Positions 41,330-50,054 of a DNA stretch of 64,000 nt are shown here, one piece after another. The translations under genes and the position numbers were made by a program. The stretch lies in NCBI RefSeq assembly GCF_000722545.1, contig NZ_JNVM01000009.1, positions 1 to 64,000 on the forward strand. The letters run 5' to 3'. The DNA is from Paenibacillus tyrphae (GTDB lineage Bacteria > Bacillota > Bacilli > Paenibacillales > NBRC-103111). The notes below the pieces were generated by a model. It did not search any database. It was given only the letters and a program-made list of their open reading frames with translations, and was not told the origin of the DNA. Every line of letters begins with the position of its first letter. Positions within the stretch are counted from its first letter, which is position 1.

Positions 41330-42142
41330 ATGACGGCTGGGCGAAAAGCGTTGGTCTATATCCCGCTCGTGCTGGCGGGCATCGCGTTCATGTTCCCATT
41401 TGTCGTAATGGTGCTCGGTTCGTTCAAAAAGCTGGATGTGGCGCTCGCCGATCCTTCCTTTTGGATTCCCGACCGGCCGACCTGGTACAACTACGGTTAC
41501 ATTTTCAACAGCGGCAGCATGATGCGCTGGCTGTTCAACTCGCTCGTCATTACTTTGGTGCCGGTGGCGACGCAGATGTTTTTCGCCGGCGTGCTCGGGT
41601 ATATTTTCGCCAAAAAGCAGTTTCGGTTCAAAGAAACGATCTTCTGGTGCTTTATGGCGATGGTCATGATCCCGAACCAAATGCTGATTATTCCGAAATA
41701 CATCATGTTCAGCAAAATGCATTGGATCAACACGTATTCCGCCATTATCGTGCCGGAGCTGTGGGCGATCATGGGCGTTTTTCTGGTACGGCAGTTCATG
41801 CAGACGATCCCCAAGGATCTGGAAGAAGCGGCTTATCTTGACGGGGCCGGGGATTTCAAAATCTTGTTCCGGCTCATGGTGCCGCTGGCCAAGCCGGCGC
41901 TGGCGACCGTCGGAACGTTCGCGTTCATCTCGTGCTGGAACGACTTGTTTACGCCGCTTATTTTTACGACATCCGAGAAAATGTTCCCGCTCACCGTAGG
42001 GCTCGCCTCCTTGTTGACCAAGGAGGGCAACTTCGGCTTCGAAATGGCCGGGGCGGTCATCTCGTTCGTCCCGACGTTTTTGATCTTTTTGTTTTTCCAG
42101 CGTTACTTCACCGAAGGCATTACGATGTCCGGCTTAAAATAA
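41330..42142 (+). CDS. Sugar ABC transporter permease (MalG type)
   Basis: A 270-residue permease with six helices. EAA loop: LEEAAYLDGAGDFKILFRLMVPLAKPAL (about 165-192). N-terminal LAGIAFMFPFVVMVLGSFKK and C-terminal FFQRYFTEGITMSGLK, the latter the canonical MalG-type tail. AAAGGAGG lies before ATG. Forms a heterodimer with the preceding MalF-type permease, 27 bases upstream. Confidence 0.93.
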   Translation: MTAGRKALVYIPLVLAGIAFMFPFVVMVLGSFKKLDVALADPSFWIPDRPTWYNYGYIFNSGSMMRWLFNSLVITLVPVATQMFFAGVLGYIFAKKQFRFKETIFWCFMAMVMIPNQMLIIPKYIMFSKMHWINTYSAIIVPELWAIMGVFLVRQFMQTIPKDLEEAAYLDGAGDFKILFRLMVPLAKPALATVGTFAFISCWNDLFTPLIFTTSEKMFPLTVGLASLLTKEGNFGFEMAGAVISFVPTFLIFLFFQRYFTEGITMSGLK

Positions 42143-42176
42143 TATAGATTCGGTTAGGAAAGAGAGAGGGGAAACC

Positions 42177-43178
42177 ATGATGAGGGCAGTAGTCGCCATT
42201 AACGGAGAGGCGGAGGTCAGACAAGTGCCTGAGCCCGTCGTGGAGCCGAATATGATGCTGGTTCGCACGATATGTTCGGCGATCAGCCCGGGCACCGAGA
42301 TCGAAATGAAGAAACGGGCCGGCGCGACTCCGGTTTCGCTCGGCTACAGCGCGGTCGGCACGGTGCTCCAAACCGGCAAAGGGGTGACGCATGTCCGCCC
42401 CGGCGACCGTGTCGCCTGCTACGGAGCCCCGTACGTGAAGCACGCGGAGCTGCTCGCCGTGCCCAAAGCACTCGCCGTGCCGCTCCCGGACTCCCTGTCG
42501 TCCGAAGAGGCGGCGTTCGTCGGACTCGGAGCGATTGCGATTCATGGGCTTCGGCAGGCCGGGCTGCAATTCGGCAGCAAAGTAGCCGTGGTCGGGCTGG
42601 GCATTCTCGGCCAGCTCACCTGCCAAATTGCGGAAGCGGCGGGATACCGGGTGTACGCGCTGGATTTGCTGGAGGAGCGGTGCTCGATGCTCCGGCGATC
42701 CGGGCTCCAAACGGTGTTTGCTTCCTACGAAGAGCTGGAGGATTCGCTGCGGGCGGATTACTTGGTCGAAGGCGCGGATGCGGTCGTCTTGTGCGCCGGC
42801 GGCGGAGGCGCGGAGCTGTTGAACCGGTCACTGGGTTGGCTGCGGGACCGGGGCCGCATTGTCATCGTAGGGGACATGCATGCGGAATTGTCCCGGGAGC
42901 TCATGTTCGCCAAAGAAGCGGAGCTGCGCATCGCGCGTGCGGGCGGACCGGGACGGTACGACACCGCTTACGAGCAGGATGGCGTCGATTACCCGGTCGG
43001 CTTCGTGCGTTGGACGGAAGGACGCAACATGTATGAATACATCCGTTTGCTTGGCGAGCGGAAGATCGACGTCAAGCCGCTGATTTCCAAGAAGCTTCCG
43101 GTGGACCGGGTAGAAGAGGCGTACGAATGGTACTTGCGCGCCCCGAAAGAAACGCTTGGCGTGCTGCTTACTTATTGA
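42177..43178 (+). CDS. Medium-chain dehydrogenase/reductase-like protein
   Basis: A 333-residue MDR-superfamily protein. GroES-like half: PEPVVEPNMMLVRTICSAISPGTEIEMKKR, SLGYSAVGTVLQTGKGVTHVRPGDRVACYG. Nucleotide-binding half: KVAVVGLGILGQLTCQIAEAAGYRVYALD (GxGxxG near 144). The structural four-Cys zinc lobe is missing and classical zinc ligands are not obvious, so it may be a zinc-poor member like those annotated as threonine- or sorbitol-dehydrogenase-like. It ends the sugar transport operon (34 bases after the permease), so it probably oxidises the imported sugar or a derivative. Confidence 0.85.
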   Translation: MMRAVVAINGEAEVRQVPEPVVEPNMMLVRTICSAISPGTEIEMKKRAGATPVSLGYSAVGTVLQTGKGVTHVRPGDRVACYGAPYVKHAELLAVPKALAVPLPDSLSSEEAAFVGLGAIAIHGLRQAGLQFGSKVAVVGLGILGQLTCQIAEAAGYRVYALDLLEERCSMLRRSGLQTVFASYEELEDSLRADYLVEGADAVVLCAGGGGAELLNRSLGWLRDRGRIVIVGDMHAELSRELMFAKEAELRIARAGGPGRYDTAYEQDGVDYPVGFVRWTEGRNMYEYIRLLGERKIDVKPLISKKLPVDRVEEAYEWYLRAPKETLGVLLTY

Positions 43179-43207
43179 CCTGAAAATAACAAAGTGGCGG
43201 CATGACT

Positions 43208-43256
43208 AAAGCCGGTTCCGGGCTCTTCCGAAGAAGAAGCTTGGAGCCGGCTTTGG
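43208..43256. terminator. Bidirectional terminator
   Basis: AAAGCCGG...CCGGCTTT with an inner GGCTC/GGAGCC element lies between the convergent dehydrogenase and beta-helix genes. Confidence 0.7.
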
Positions 43257-43278
43257 CGTTATTCAGAAGGATTATTGA

Positions 43279-44568
43279 TTATCGATAGGCCACGCTTTTC
43301 CATGCCTCGCCGTTCCAGATTTCGAGCATCCCAGTGGTAATATTAAAATATTGGACCCCGACTCCCATATGCCCGTGATTCGGCCGGTCTTCCGTCGATC
43401 CCACCGCATTAAGCGGCTCGAAGCGGATATTATATTTTTGATCTCCGGCTTTGTTCACAATCTTGTATGTCTGAGCGCTAAGGTGACAATGAATGATATG
43501 CGTTTCGTTGAATACTTCAATGCAGGTCGGATTGGCTTCCTTATACCCGTCGATAATCGAGTCTTGAATCATCGTTCGGTAGCCTCCCGCCGAAATGGCG
43601 ACCTCCTTATCTGAGCATGTAAAGGCGCAGCGGTAAAATCCATTAAGCGATTGATGTTCGCCAAATTCGATCTTTACTTTGGCCAGCCTGCCGGCGGTGA
43701 TGTCGCAATTCCAAAATACGTTTCGGTATCCGGTCTTGATGTAAACTCCGTAATTGGTGGTTGTGCCTCTTTCGATAATGCATTTATCGAACTCATTGCC
43801 TGTGGATTGATTTTTGAATGCATTTTTGCCGTAACCGGTAAGGGATTCATTCGAATCAAACAATATTCCTACGTCTCCAGGATCGTTAATCTCGCAGCGG
43901 TAGAAGGCGTTATTGCCGGCTCCATTAAGCAGGACGATGCCTTGTGTGCAGCGCTCAATGTTGACGGACACGAACGTATTGTTTTGGGATGAATCCATTC
44001 GTATGGCCGGACCGGCTACATTTTCGATTTGAACCGCTTGAAATAATCGCTCGACGACGACAAAGGCCAGTTCCAGTCCGATTGTCGCAATCTGATTGCC
44101 ATTGACGTACAATCCGGACATTTCTCCGTACCGGTTTCCGTACTCGCTTGTGCCTTGGCTTGCAAATTTAAACATGCTGATAGGGGCTATCGCTTTAATT
44201 TCGGAGGCATGTCCCACACCGTAAAAGCTTACGTGCAACGGAACATTGATGGTTTTTTTTATTACATAGGTTCCGCCTGGGAAAAATACGGCTTTGCCGT
44301 TTTGACCGGCAAAGACAAAAGCATCGTTGATCGCTTTCGAGCTATCGTTTTTCCCGGTGGGATCAGCTTGAAAAGGAGCGTCCGTGACACTTACGAAATT
44401 TGTGCTCGGGACATTGAGCGCAGCGGAGCCGTAAACGGCATTCGTAACCGAGTTTCCGTACACTTTGTCAACGCCGCTTAAAAGACTGGCTCCTGCGGCG
44501 CCGGCTCCGAGCGTTCCCAGGGAAGCTAGCAGCTTTCTTCTGCTGATTTGTTTGTTGTCGTTATTCAT
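43279..44568 (-). CDS. Tat-exported right-handed beta-helix protein
   Basis: A 429-residue protein. The N-terminus has a twin-arginine signal (SRRKLLASLGTLGAGAAGASLL), so it is folded before export. Residues about 55-100 (VSVTDAPFQADPTGKNDSSKAINDAFVFAGQNGKAVFFPGGTY) match the Pectate_lyase_3/GH28-related start of beta-helix enzymes; the rest shows short repeating rungs rich in N, G and I/V (IRMDSSQNNTFVSVNIERC, NAFYRCEINDPG, NVFWNCDITAG). Catalytic residues cannot be assigned. It is clearly lower in GC than its neighbours and stands alone. Confidence 0.8.
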   Translation of the reverse strand: MNNDNKQISRRKLLASLGTLGAGAAGASLLSGVDKVYGNSVTNAVYGSAALNVPSTNFVSVTDAPFQADPTGKNDSSKAINDAFVFAGQNGKAVFFPGGTYVIKKTINVPLHVSFYGVGHASEIKAIAPISMFKFASQGTSEYGNRYGEMSGLYVNGNQIATIGLELAFVVVERLFQAVQIENVAGPAIRMDSSQNNTFVSVNIERCTQGIVLLNGAGNNAFYRCEINDPGDVGILFDSNESLTGYGKNAFKNQSTGNEFDKCIIERGTTTNYGVYIKTGYRNVFWNCDITAGRLAKVKIEFGEHQSLNGFYRCAFTCSDKEVAISAGGYRTMIQDSIIDGYKEANPTCIEVFNETHIIHCHLSAQTYKIVNKAGDQKYNIRFEPLNAVGSTEDRPNHGHMGVGVQYFNITTGMLEIWNGEAWKSVAYR

Positions 44569-44688
44569 GATCTGACCTCCATTAACTATACAATTCGTAT
44601 CTATTATACGAATTTCCTTGAAATAGAGATACGTTTAGTATATAAAGAATCGTTAATATTTAAGGTAGAGATGATTTTCGCTATAAAA

Positions 44689-44729
44689 CAAAACAAGCCT
44701 TGCCGCAATTGTGCGACAGGCTTGTTTTG
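44689..44729 (-). terminator. Terminator after tagO
   Basis: AAAACAAGCCT...AGGCTTGTTTT, a long AT/GC stem with a T-rich minus-strand exit. Confidence 0.8.
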
Positions 44730-44754
44730 CAATTCCTATAAATGACGCGATAGA

Positions 44755-45738
44755 TTATACCGTAAGCAGTAGTAAAATGATCGAGGTTAAGCTAAAGCAC
44801 GTATTGATCAAGCAAAGAAACAGCACGACTTGCTTCGGATTCAAGCCGCTGCGCAGCAGCCGGTAATGCGCTTGGCTAGCGTCGGCCTGATAGATCGGCT
44901 TGCCGTTCATCATCCGTTTGAACACGACGAACAGGTTATCGAAGATCGGTACGCCGAGCGCCAGAATCGGAACAAGCAGCGACAGTACGGTCGCGCCTTT
45001 GAACGCCCCGTCCAACGCGATGACGCCGAGCAGGAAGCCGAACAGCGTCGCGCCCGCGTCGCCCATGAACACTTTGGCCGGGGGCTTGTTGTATTTCAAG
45101 TAGGCTAGTGCCGCTCCGACCAGAATGATGGCGAGCATCGCCGAATCGGACTGTGCCTTAGCCAGCGCGACAACGAACAGCGTGACCGCCGAAATCGCCG
45201 ATAAACCGCCGGCCAGCCCATCCATACCGTCTGTAAAATTAATGACCGTCGTCACGCCAAAAATCCACATGACCGTCAGAAAAAATTGCAGCCAGACCGG
45301 CAGGAGGATGTCGCTTCCGGTGAACGGATTGTTGAACCCGTAAAAGACGACGCCGGAGCTGTACACGATGACGGCTGCGGACAGCTGCACGATCAGCTTC
45401 GGCCAAGCGGCGAGCTCCTTGCCGTGGGTTTTGTACCAGTCGTCCACCATGCCGATGACGAGAATCAGCAGCGATCCGGCCAGGATGGCGGCGGACTGCT
45501 TCCAATCGTCCCGTATGAAGCACAGGTAGGTGATCACGAACCCCGCAAAGATGGCAAGTCCGGCCGTCAATGGGATCGGTTCCCTATGTATTTTCCTTTC
45601 GTTGTCGACTTTGGGCTTGTCGACAAAGTCGATGCGAAACGCCAGGCGGCGCAGCGGGGGGATGAGCAGGAATACGATCGTAAATGACATGAGAAACGCG
45701 GCCACATAAAGAATAAAAATCCCTCCACATTCCGTCAA
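44755..45738 (-). CDS. tagO: Undecaprenyl-phosphate GlcNAc-1-phosphate transferase
   Basis: A 327-residue polytopic enzyme of the MraY/WecA/TagO family that makes the lipid-linked GlcNAc starter for wall teichoic acids or other surface glycans. Motifs: DKPKVDNERKIHREPIPLTAG, GMVDDWY (Asp-Asp), NFTDGMDGLAGG, KVFMGDAGATLFG and the C-terminal HYRLLRSG. The TTG at 45738 is the most distal start; a GTG at 45705 is also possible and the GGAGGG at about 45721-45727 lies between them, so the N-terminus is uncertain. Has its own promoter. Confidence 0.92.
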   Translation of the reverse strand: MTECGGIFILYVAAFLMSFTIVFLLIPPLRRLAFRIDFVDKPKVDNERKIHREPIPLTAGLAIFAGFVITYLCFIRDDWKQSAAILAGSLLILVIGMVDDWYKTHGKELAAWPKLIVQLSAAVIVYSSGVVFYGFNNPFTGSDILLPVWLQFFLTVMWIFGVTTVINFTDGMDGLAGGLSAISAVTLFVVALAKAQSDSAMLAIILVGAALAYLKYNKPPAKVFMGDAGATLFGFLLGVIALDGAFKGATVLSLLVPILALGVPIFDNLFVVFKRMMNGKPIYQADASQAHYRLLRSGLNPKQVVLFLCLINTCFSLTSIILLLLTV

Positions 45739-45761
45739 TAATCGAGTGGCTATGATTCCCC

Positions 45762-45789
45762 ATTATACCACACGGCTTATCCGAGACAA
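45762..45789 (-). promoter_or_regulatory. tagO promoter
   Basis: TTGTCT (45789-45784) and a perfect TATAAT (45767-45762) on the minus strand, 16 bases apart, about 25 bases before the first possible start. Confidence 0.65.
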
Positions 45790-45854
45790 AGCGCAGTCAT
45801 CGGTTTATCAGGATTGCGTCAGGCAGCTTGGGTGGCTGAAGCTGTTATCGTATG

Positions 45855-46775
45855 CTACGGCTGCGGGTTTGAGTTTTCTTCCTTTGCCGTCGTCTCCTGC
45901 GGAGTGGGCCCATCGTTGCGACGCGAACGGCCCATTCTGGATTTGATCCATGTCCAGCCGCCGGCAAGCAGGGCCACCACAATAATCCATCCTTTTTTCA
46001 AAAAGATCGCAATCATGGCCAGCAGTCCGACTTTTTTGGCAACGGCCAGCCCGGCACCGCCCAAAATAAGGGCCGATAGCCCATATTCCGCTACTTTGTC
46101 CTTCGATGCGTCGAAGTCCTCGTACCGTTGGCCTTGTTTTGCGGCAATTTTGGGAATGATCTGGCTGGCCAGCAGCTCCTGATCCTTTGCGCGATGCGCA
46201 GGGTCGGAGATGAGAACGACCGAGATGTAGCCTGTCCGGGTCAGCATGCGGACGTTGTAGTTCACGAGCGCTTCCTTTCGCGCGTTCTGGGCGGCAATCG
46301 ACCATGTAAGGTTATGCGTCTTCTCGTCGTAAAAAGGCTTCACATCCCAACCGGTCACTTGCAGCTTGTTCTCATCCGGCACCTGCTTGTTCTGTTCTTC
46401 CGTTCCTTCCCGGTAGCTCTTGAGAATCGCATCGACATCCAAATCTTTCTTCTCTTCGTCTTTAATATGTCCGGTATCGATATATTCCAGAATGACTTCC
46501 CATTGCTCCTGCTCGTTTACGGGAAAAATGCTGCCGATTTCTTTGCCTGACGGAATATCTTTCGAATCCTTCAACAGCTTGCGGGTGTCGTCGCCGTTCA
46601 AAAAAACGAACGGAGTGCCCAAATCCAAGGTGGCTACCGTCCCGAGATCGACCTTGGTTCCCCCTTTAATCCAGTGGTAGTTGTTTCCTTTTGCTCCTTC
46701 GCCTTCGGCCGACGCTTGTCCGGCGACAAGCCCCAGCGAAAGCAGAAAAATCAAAGCAAGACGTAACGTTTTCAA
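45855..46775 (-). CDS. DUF2167 membrane-anchored protein
   Basis: A 306-residue exported protein. A signal peptide (TLRLALIFLLSLGLVAGQASA) is followed by a DUF2167 domain (about 30-215): GGTKVDLGTVATLDLGTPFVFLNGDDTRKLL, EQWEVILEYIDTGHIKDEEKKDLDVDAILKSYREG, NLTWSIAAQNA...NYNVRMLTRTGYISVVL. Two hydrophobic stretches (about 222-262) and a basic tail anchor it in the membrane. Start TTG 46775 behind AAGGAAGGG; the longer in-frame extension to 46841 is not signal-peptide-like. Function of the family is unknown. Confidence 0.85.
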   Translation of the reverse strand: MKTLRLALIFLLSLGLVAGQASAEGEGAKGNNYHWIKGGTKVDLGTVATLDLGTPFVFLNGDDTRKLLKDSKDIPSGKEIGSIFPVNEQEQWEVILEYIDTGHIKDEEKKDLDVDAILKSYREGTEEQNKQVPDENKLQVTGWDVKPFYDEKTHNLTWSIAAQNARKEALVNYNVRMLTRTGYISVVLISDPAHRAKDQELLASQIIPKIAAKQGQRYEDFDASKDKVAEYGLSALILGGAGLAVAKKVGLLAMIAIFLKKGWIIVVALLAGGWTWIKSRMGRSRRNDGPTPQETTAKEENSNPQP

Positions 46776-46988
46776 TCCAATCCCTTCCTTTTGTCGGTTC
46801 TTTGTTAGGACATACTTTCCTTTTATCGGATCAGTGAACAATAAATTAATAAATCTAAAAAAAATTTAATAATAAAATATTTATCCGCATCGGTATCGCG
46901 CGGGCCAGTTCGTTGCTTGCCTGGCGCTTGCCCCATATTTTTCAGCGGCAAGGGCATAATAGCGTCGACGAAAGGAGGGAAATCGCAG

Positions 46989-47135
46989 ATGAGAGACGAC
47001 TTGACCGGCGATACGGAAGCCTGGCTGAACAAGCTGCACGACACGCAGGAGAAGGATGAGAAAAACCGGGAGCATCAGGGGAAAGGCCATCCCGGGAAGC
47101 AGCTGCCGACAAAGCGGAAAAGCAACCAAGACTGA
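46989..47135 (+). CDS. Small DUF4023-like protein
   Basis: A 48-residue highly charged, soluble protein: WLNKLHDTQEKDEKN, REHQGKGHPGKQLPTK. The KLHxTQEKDxxNREHQGKGxP core matches what I recall of the DUF4023 family of small Bacillales proteins, possibly sporulation-linked; no function is known. AAAGGAGGG nine bases before ATG and a terminator straight after support it as real despite its size. Confidence 0.8.
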   Translation: MRDDLTGDTEAWLNKLHDTQEKDEKNREHQGKGHPGKQLPTKRKSNQD

Positions 47136-47146
47136 TTCCGTACCTG

Positions 47147-47184
47147 AAAGCCCGCCGGAAGCAAAGCTCCGTCGGGCTTCTTGC
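47147..47184 (+). terminator. Terminator after the DUF4023-like gene
   Basis: AAGCCCG.CGGA pairs with TCCG.CGGGCTT, followed by CTTG. Confidence 0.7.
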
Positions 47185-47199
47185 TGCTGCGGCGTATGA

Positions 47200-47247
47200 T
47201 GACAGGCACGTTAGCTTGGTGTCAGGCAGTTGTCAGACGGTTATCAG
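47200..47247. promoter_or_regulatory. Direct repeats at 11-base spacing upstream of the SLH/GH18-like gene
   Basis: TGTCAG (47220), TGTCAG (47231) and TATCAG (47242) are spaced by exactly 11 bases, with TGACAG (47200) 20 bases earlier. Same-face direct repeats of this kind are typical binding sites of OmpR-type response regulators; the hexamer itself is not the PhoP consensus. Confidence 0.4.
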
Positions 47248-47318
47248 CCAGTCCGAGCGCAACCTCCTCTTTCTTCGTGGCGTATAACATTACGCTACTA
47301 TAGAGAGGGGAAGACGGA

Positions 47319-48935
47319 ATGATGAAGAAAATGGCGCTGCTTGCTGCAGGAATGCTGCTGGCGGCTGCGGGTACGGCTTCCGCTTACGAGGCGCAGTTGA
47401 AGCCGTTTGCGGATTTAGCGCCCAAGGACTGGTCCGAGGACGCCGTATACTCCTTGTCGGCGCTCGGAGTGATCGAGGGCTACGAAGACCTGACGTACCG
47501 CCCGAACGATTCTTTGTCCCGGGAAGCGTTCGTCAAGCTGCTCGTGAATGCGGCGCGCCCGGATGGCGGGAACGTTCAGGGCAAAGCGGATATAAAGCTG
47601 ACGGATGTGCCGGCGGAGCGATGGTCTTATCCTTACCTTATCGCGGCGCTGAATAAGCAGTGGATCGATTTTATGCCGGATGCGTCGGGAGCGCTTCGCC
47701 CGGAACTTGCGGTGAAGCGGGAGGAAGTGGCCGCCGCCATCGGAAAATATTTGCTGAGCCTGGAAACGTCTGATGTCGCGAAGCGCTGGACGGAAGGCGA
47801 ATGGACGAAGGAGCGGGAGCTGCGGCGCTTTTCCGATCAAGATGCGATAAATCAGAGTCTGGTGCCCTACATTTATTTTGCCGTCCGCCAAGGGATTATG
47901 GAAGGCGACGCGAACGGATTTCGTCCCGCCAGCTCTTTGACGCGCAAGGAAGCCGCCGCTACAATTTACCGGCTGCTGAATGCCGGAATCGCGCAGCGAA
48001 AGCTTGAAGTGACCGGCTTCTATGCGATCCGTTCGTACCCTGCCATCCAGCGGATGCCGCTGCTCGATCGCGTCGCGTTCGGCTGGTCCCGTTTATCCTA
48101 CGAGGGCGCCGGAAGCGCGAAGCTGGATACGAAGTCGACAGAGTACCGGTTTCCGGACGGCTGGCAGGAGCCCGTCGATGCCGCCACCCGGGCGAAGCTC
48201 GGCAAGGAGCTGATGATCTTCGCGACCGAGCCGCGCGACCGCGTCAAGGAGTTTCTCCGGGATGCCGCGGCGCGGAAAAGCTTCGTCGAATCGCTGAAAT
48301 CCGTGCTGTCCGAATCGGGAGAGGCGTTCACGGGAGTTTGCCTCGACTTGGAGGGGCTGAAGGAAGCGGACGCTGCCGCGGACTATGTAGCGTTTTTGCG
48401 TGAAGTGAAGGCGAGCCTCGGGAGCAAAACGTTAACGGTGGCCGTACCGCCGACGTATTACTATAAAGGGTACGACCTGCGCGGAATCGGCGAGGTCGCA
48501 GATAGCGTTATTTTGATGGCTTACGATTTCACCCATCAAGACTCCGGGCTGCCGTCGGCTCCGCTGCCGCTGGTTAGCGATACGGTGAAGCAAGCGCTCC
48601 TCTCCGTTCCTAAAGAGAAGCTGGTGCTGGGCACCTCGAAGCAGGCGAATCAGTGGGTCGCGACGGGAGGGAAGGTGACGCTGGCGCAGCCGGATATCGC
48701 GGAGGTGGAGAAACGGATGGCTTTCCCAGGCATAGCGTTGAACCGCACTTATCCTTATTTTCTAAAGCAAATCGCCTTTCAAGACGAGCGAGGCAGCCAT
48801 ACGATCTATTACGAGGATGCGGACAGCATCGCCAAAAAGCTATGGCTGGCCAAGTATTACGGACTAAAAGGTGTCTCGCTGTGGCACATGGGGAATGTGA
48901 CCGCAGCCGATTGGGACACGATAGCCAAGCGCTAA
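47319..48935 (+). CDS. SLH-domain surface protein with GH18-like domain
   Basis: A 538-residue exported protein. Signal peptide 1-22; three SLH repeats at about 28-85, 90-150 and 168-225 (e.g. FADLAPKDWSEDAVYSLSALGVIEGYEDLTYRPNDSLSREAFVKLLV) bind wall polysaccharide. Residues about 235-535 resemble a GH18 barrel like spore-wall YaaH/YdhD glycosidases: FTGVCLDLEGL holds the Asp and catalytic Glu of the DxxDxDxE strand in reduced form, VILMAYDFTH and GVSLWHMGN follow. It likely trims peptidoglycan at the surface. ATG ATG start behind AGAGGGG. Confidence 0.87.
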   Translation: MMKKMALLAAGMLLAAAGTASAYEAQLKPFADLAPKDWSEDAVYSLSALGVIEGYEDLTYRPNDSLSREAFVKLLVNAARPDGGNVQGKADIKLTDVPAERWSYPYLIAALNKQWIDFMPDASGALRPELAVKREEVAAAIGKYLLSLETSDVAKRWTEGEWTKERELRRFSDQDAINQSLVPYIYFAVRQGIMEGDANGFRPASSLTRKEAAATIYRLLNAGIAQRKLEVTGFYAIRSYPAIQRMPLLDRVAFGWSRLSYEGAGSAKLDTKSTEYRFPDGWQEPVDAATRAKLGKELMIFATEPRDRVKEFLRDAAARKSFVESLKSVLSESGEAFTGVCLDLEGLKEADAAADYVAFLREVKASLGSKTLTVAVPPTYYYKGYDLRGIGEVADSVILMAYDFTHQDSGLPSAPLPLVSDTVKQALLSVPKEKLVLGTSKQANQWVATGGKVTLAQPDIAEVEKRMAFPGIALNRTYPYFLKQIAFQDERGSHTIYYEDADSIAKKLWLAKYYGLKGVSLWHMGNVTAADWDTIAKR

Positions 48936-48950
48936 GACGCAATAAGGCAG

Positions 48951-48991
48951 AAGGCTGCACGCCTAACGGATCGTCGGGCGGCAGCCTTTTT
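48951..48991. terminator. Bidirectional terminator
   Basis: AAGGCTGC...GCAGCCTT with an inner GCC/GGC pair, then TTTT, between convergent genes. Confidence 0.8.
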
Positions 48992-49004
48992 GGCTTGCGT
49001 GCGG

Positions 49005-49814
49005 TTAGAGCCGAGCCGGGGGCCGCTCTTCTTTTTGAAGCAGGACGAACGAACAGCGGTGGGGGATCGTCAGCTCCGTCACGTCGCGAAACAGCTCGGC
49101 CATTTCTTGGTCGACCTGCTGCCTGCTGTCCGTGTCCAGTTGGGAAAACCAGGAGATTGAACGAACCTTGCCTCTCCAGGCGTCGGGTGTAAAACGCAGT
49201 TCATAGCCGAACTGTCCGCTGTCTTTTTCCTGGAAGCCGCCTTCCGCCCATTCATCGAACCATCGCAAGGGAAACCCATTGCGCCGCTCCGTGCTTTCCG
49301 CCATGGACCCCGGAGCCTTCAGCTTGCCGTCCGGCATCTGCCTGCGGATCAACTCGAACGTTGCGCGGGCCGCCTCGCTTTCGGCCGCCAAGATGACCGA
49401 ATCGACGACGGCCAGAAAGCCGCCCGGCTTAAGCAGCCTCCGCACTTCGGAGACGGCCTGCTGCCGATCGAACCAATGCCATGCGCGCGCGGCCGTGACC
49501 AGATCGAACAGGTCTGCGGGCAATTCGGTTGCTTCCGCTGGAGCCTGAACATAGACGACGGATGAATCGTTACCGTCTGCGATGCGGCGCCCTTCACCGA
49601 TCATTTCGGCCGACCGTTCGACGCCGGTCACCGCTGCCCCGCGGCCAGCCAAGAGCCGGGAGAAGCTTCCCGTCCCGGCGCCGAGATCGACCGCCCGTGC
49701 ATCGGTCTTCAAAGCCCCGTGCGCTTCCAGCCAATCGGCCAGCCTCGCAGGCAGCTCGTCGCGGTAACGGGCGTAATCCTGCGAGACGTTTCCGAAATTC
49801 ACTTGTTCTTTCAT
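49005..49814 (-). CDS. Class I SAM-dependent methyltransferase
   Basis: A 269-residue methyltransferase of the Methyltransf_11/25 group. Motif I ARAVDLGAGTGSFSRLLAGRG (about 40-60), motif II GVERSAEMIGEGRR, FDLVTAARAWHWFDRQQAVSEVRRLLKPGGFLAVV (motifs IV-VI). The AWHWFD phrase is common in ubiquinone/menaquinone-biosynthesis-like and small-molecule methyltransferases; substrate unknown. The start has an AGGAGGCGATATAT site. Stands alone. Confidence 0.88.
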   Translation of the reverse strand: MKEQVNFGNVSQDYARYRDELPARLADWLEAHGALKTDARAVDLGAGTGSFSRLLAGRGAAVTGVERSAEMIGEGRRIADGNDSSVVYVQAPAEATELPADLFDLVTAARAWHWFDRQQAVSEVRRLLKPGGFLAVVDSVILAAESEAARATFELIRRQMPDGKLKAPGSMAESTERRNGFPLRWFDEWAEGGFQEKDSGQFGYELRFTPDAWRGKVRSISWFSQLDTDSRQQVDQEMAELFRDVTELTIPHRCSFVLLQKEERPPARL

Positions 49815-49990
49815 TATATATCGCCTCCTGTAATACAGTATATTTCAATCGGCGATTAAGTAAATTTTTAATATTCGTTCATGGTGAAAAGTTATTCTTA
49901 TAGTATATATTCGAGAACCCGAAGTGGAAGGAGTTGTTGGAGCGGGGTAGAAACAAGCGGCAGGAAGATATTCTGCGCCTTTTATACCGC

Positions 49991-50031
49991 AAAAGAGGGA
50001 TTATCCACGTTCCGGATAACCCCTCTTTTTT
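49991..50031. terminator. Bidirectional terminator of the VOC gene
   Basis: AAAAGAGGGATTATCC pairs with GGATAACCCCTCTTTT; T runs on either side serve both strands. The 240-base region between the methyltransferase start and the VOC gene contains this and no gene. Confidence 0.75.
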
Positions 50032-50054
50032 CGCGCGAAGCAATCCCCTGTGCG

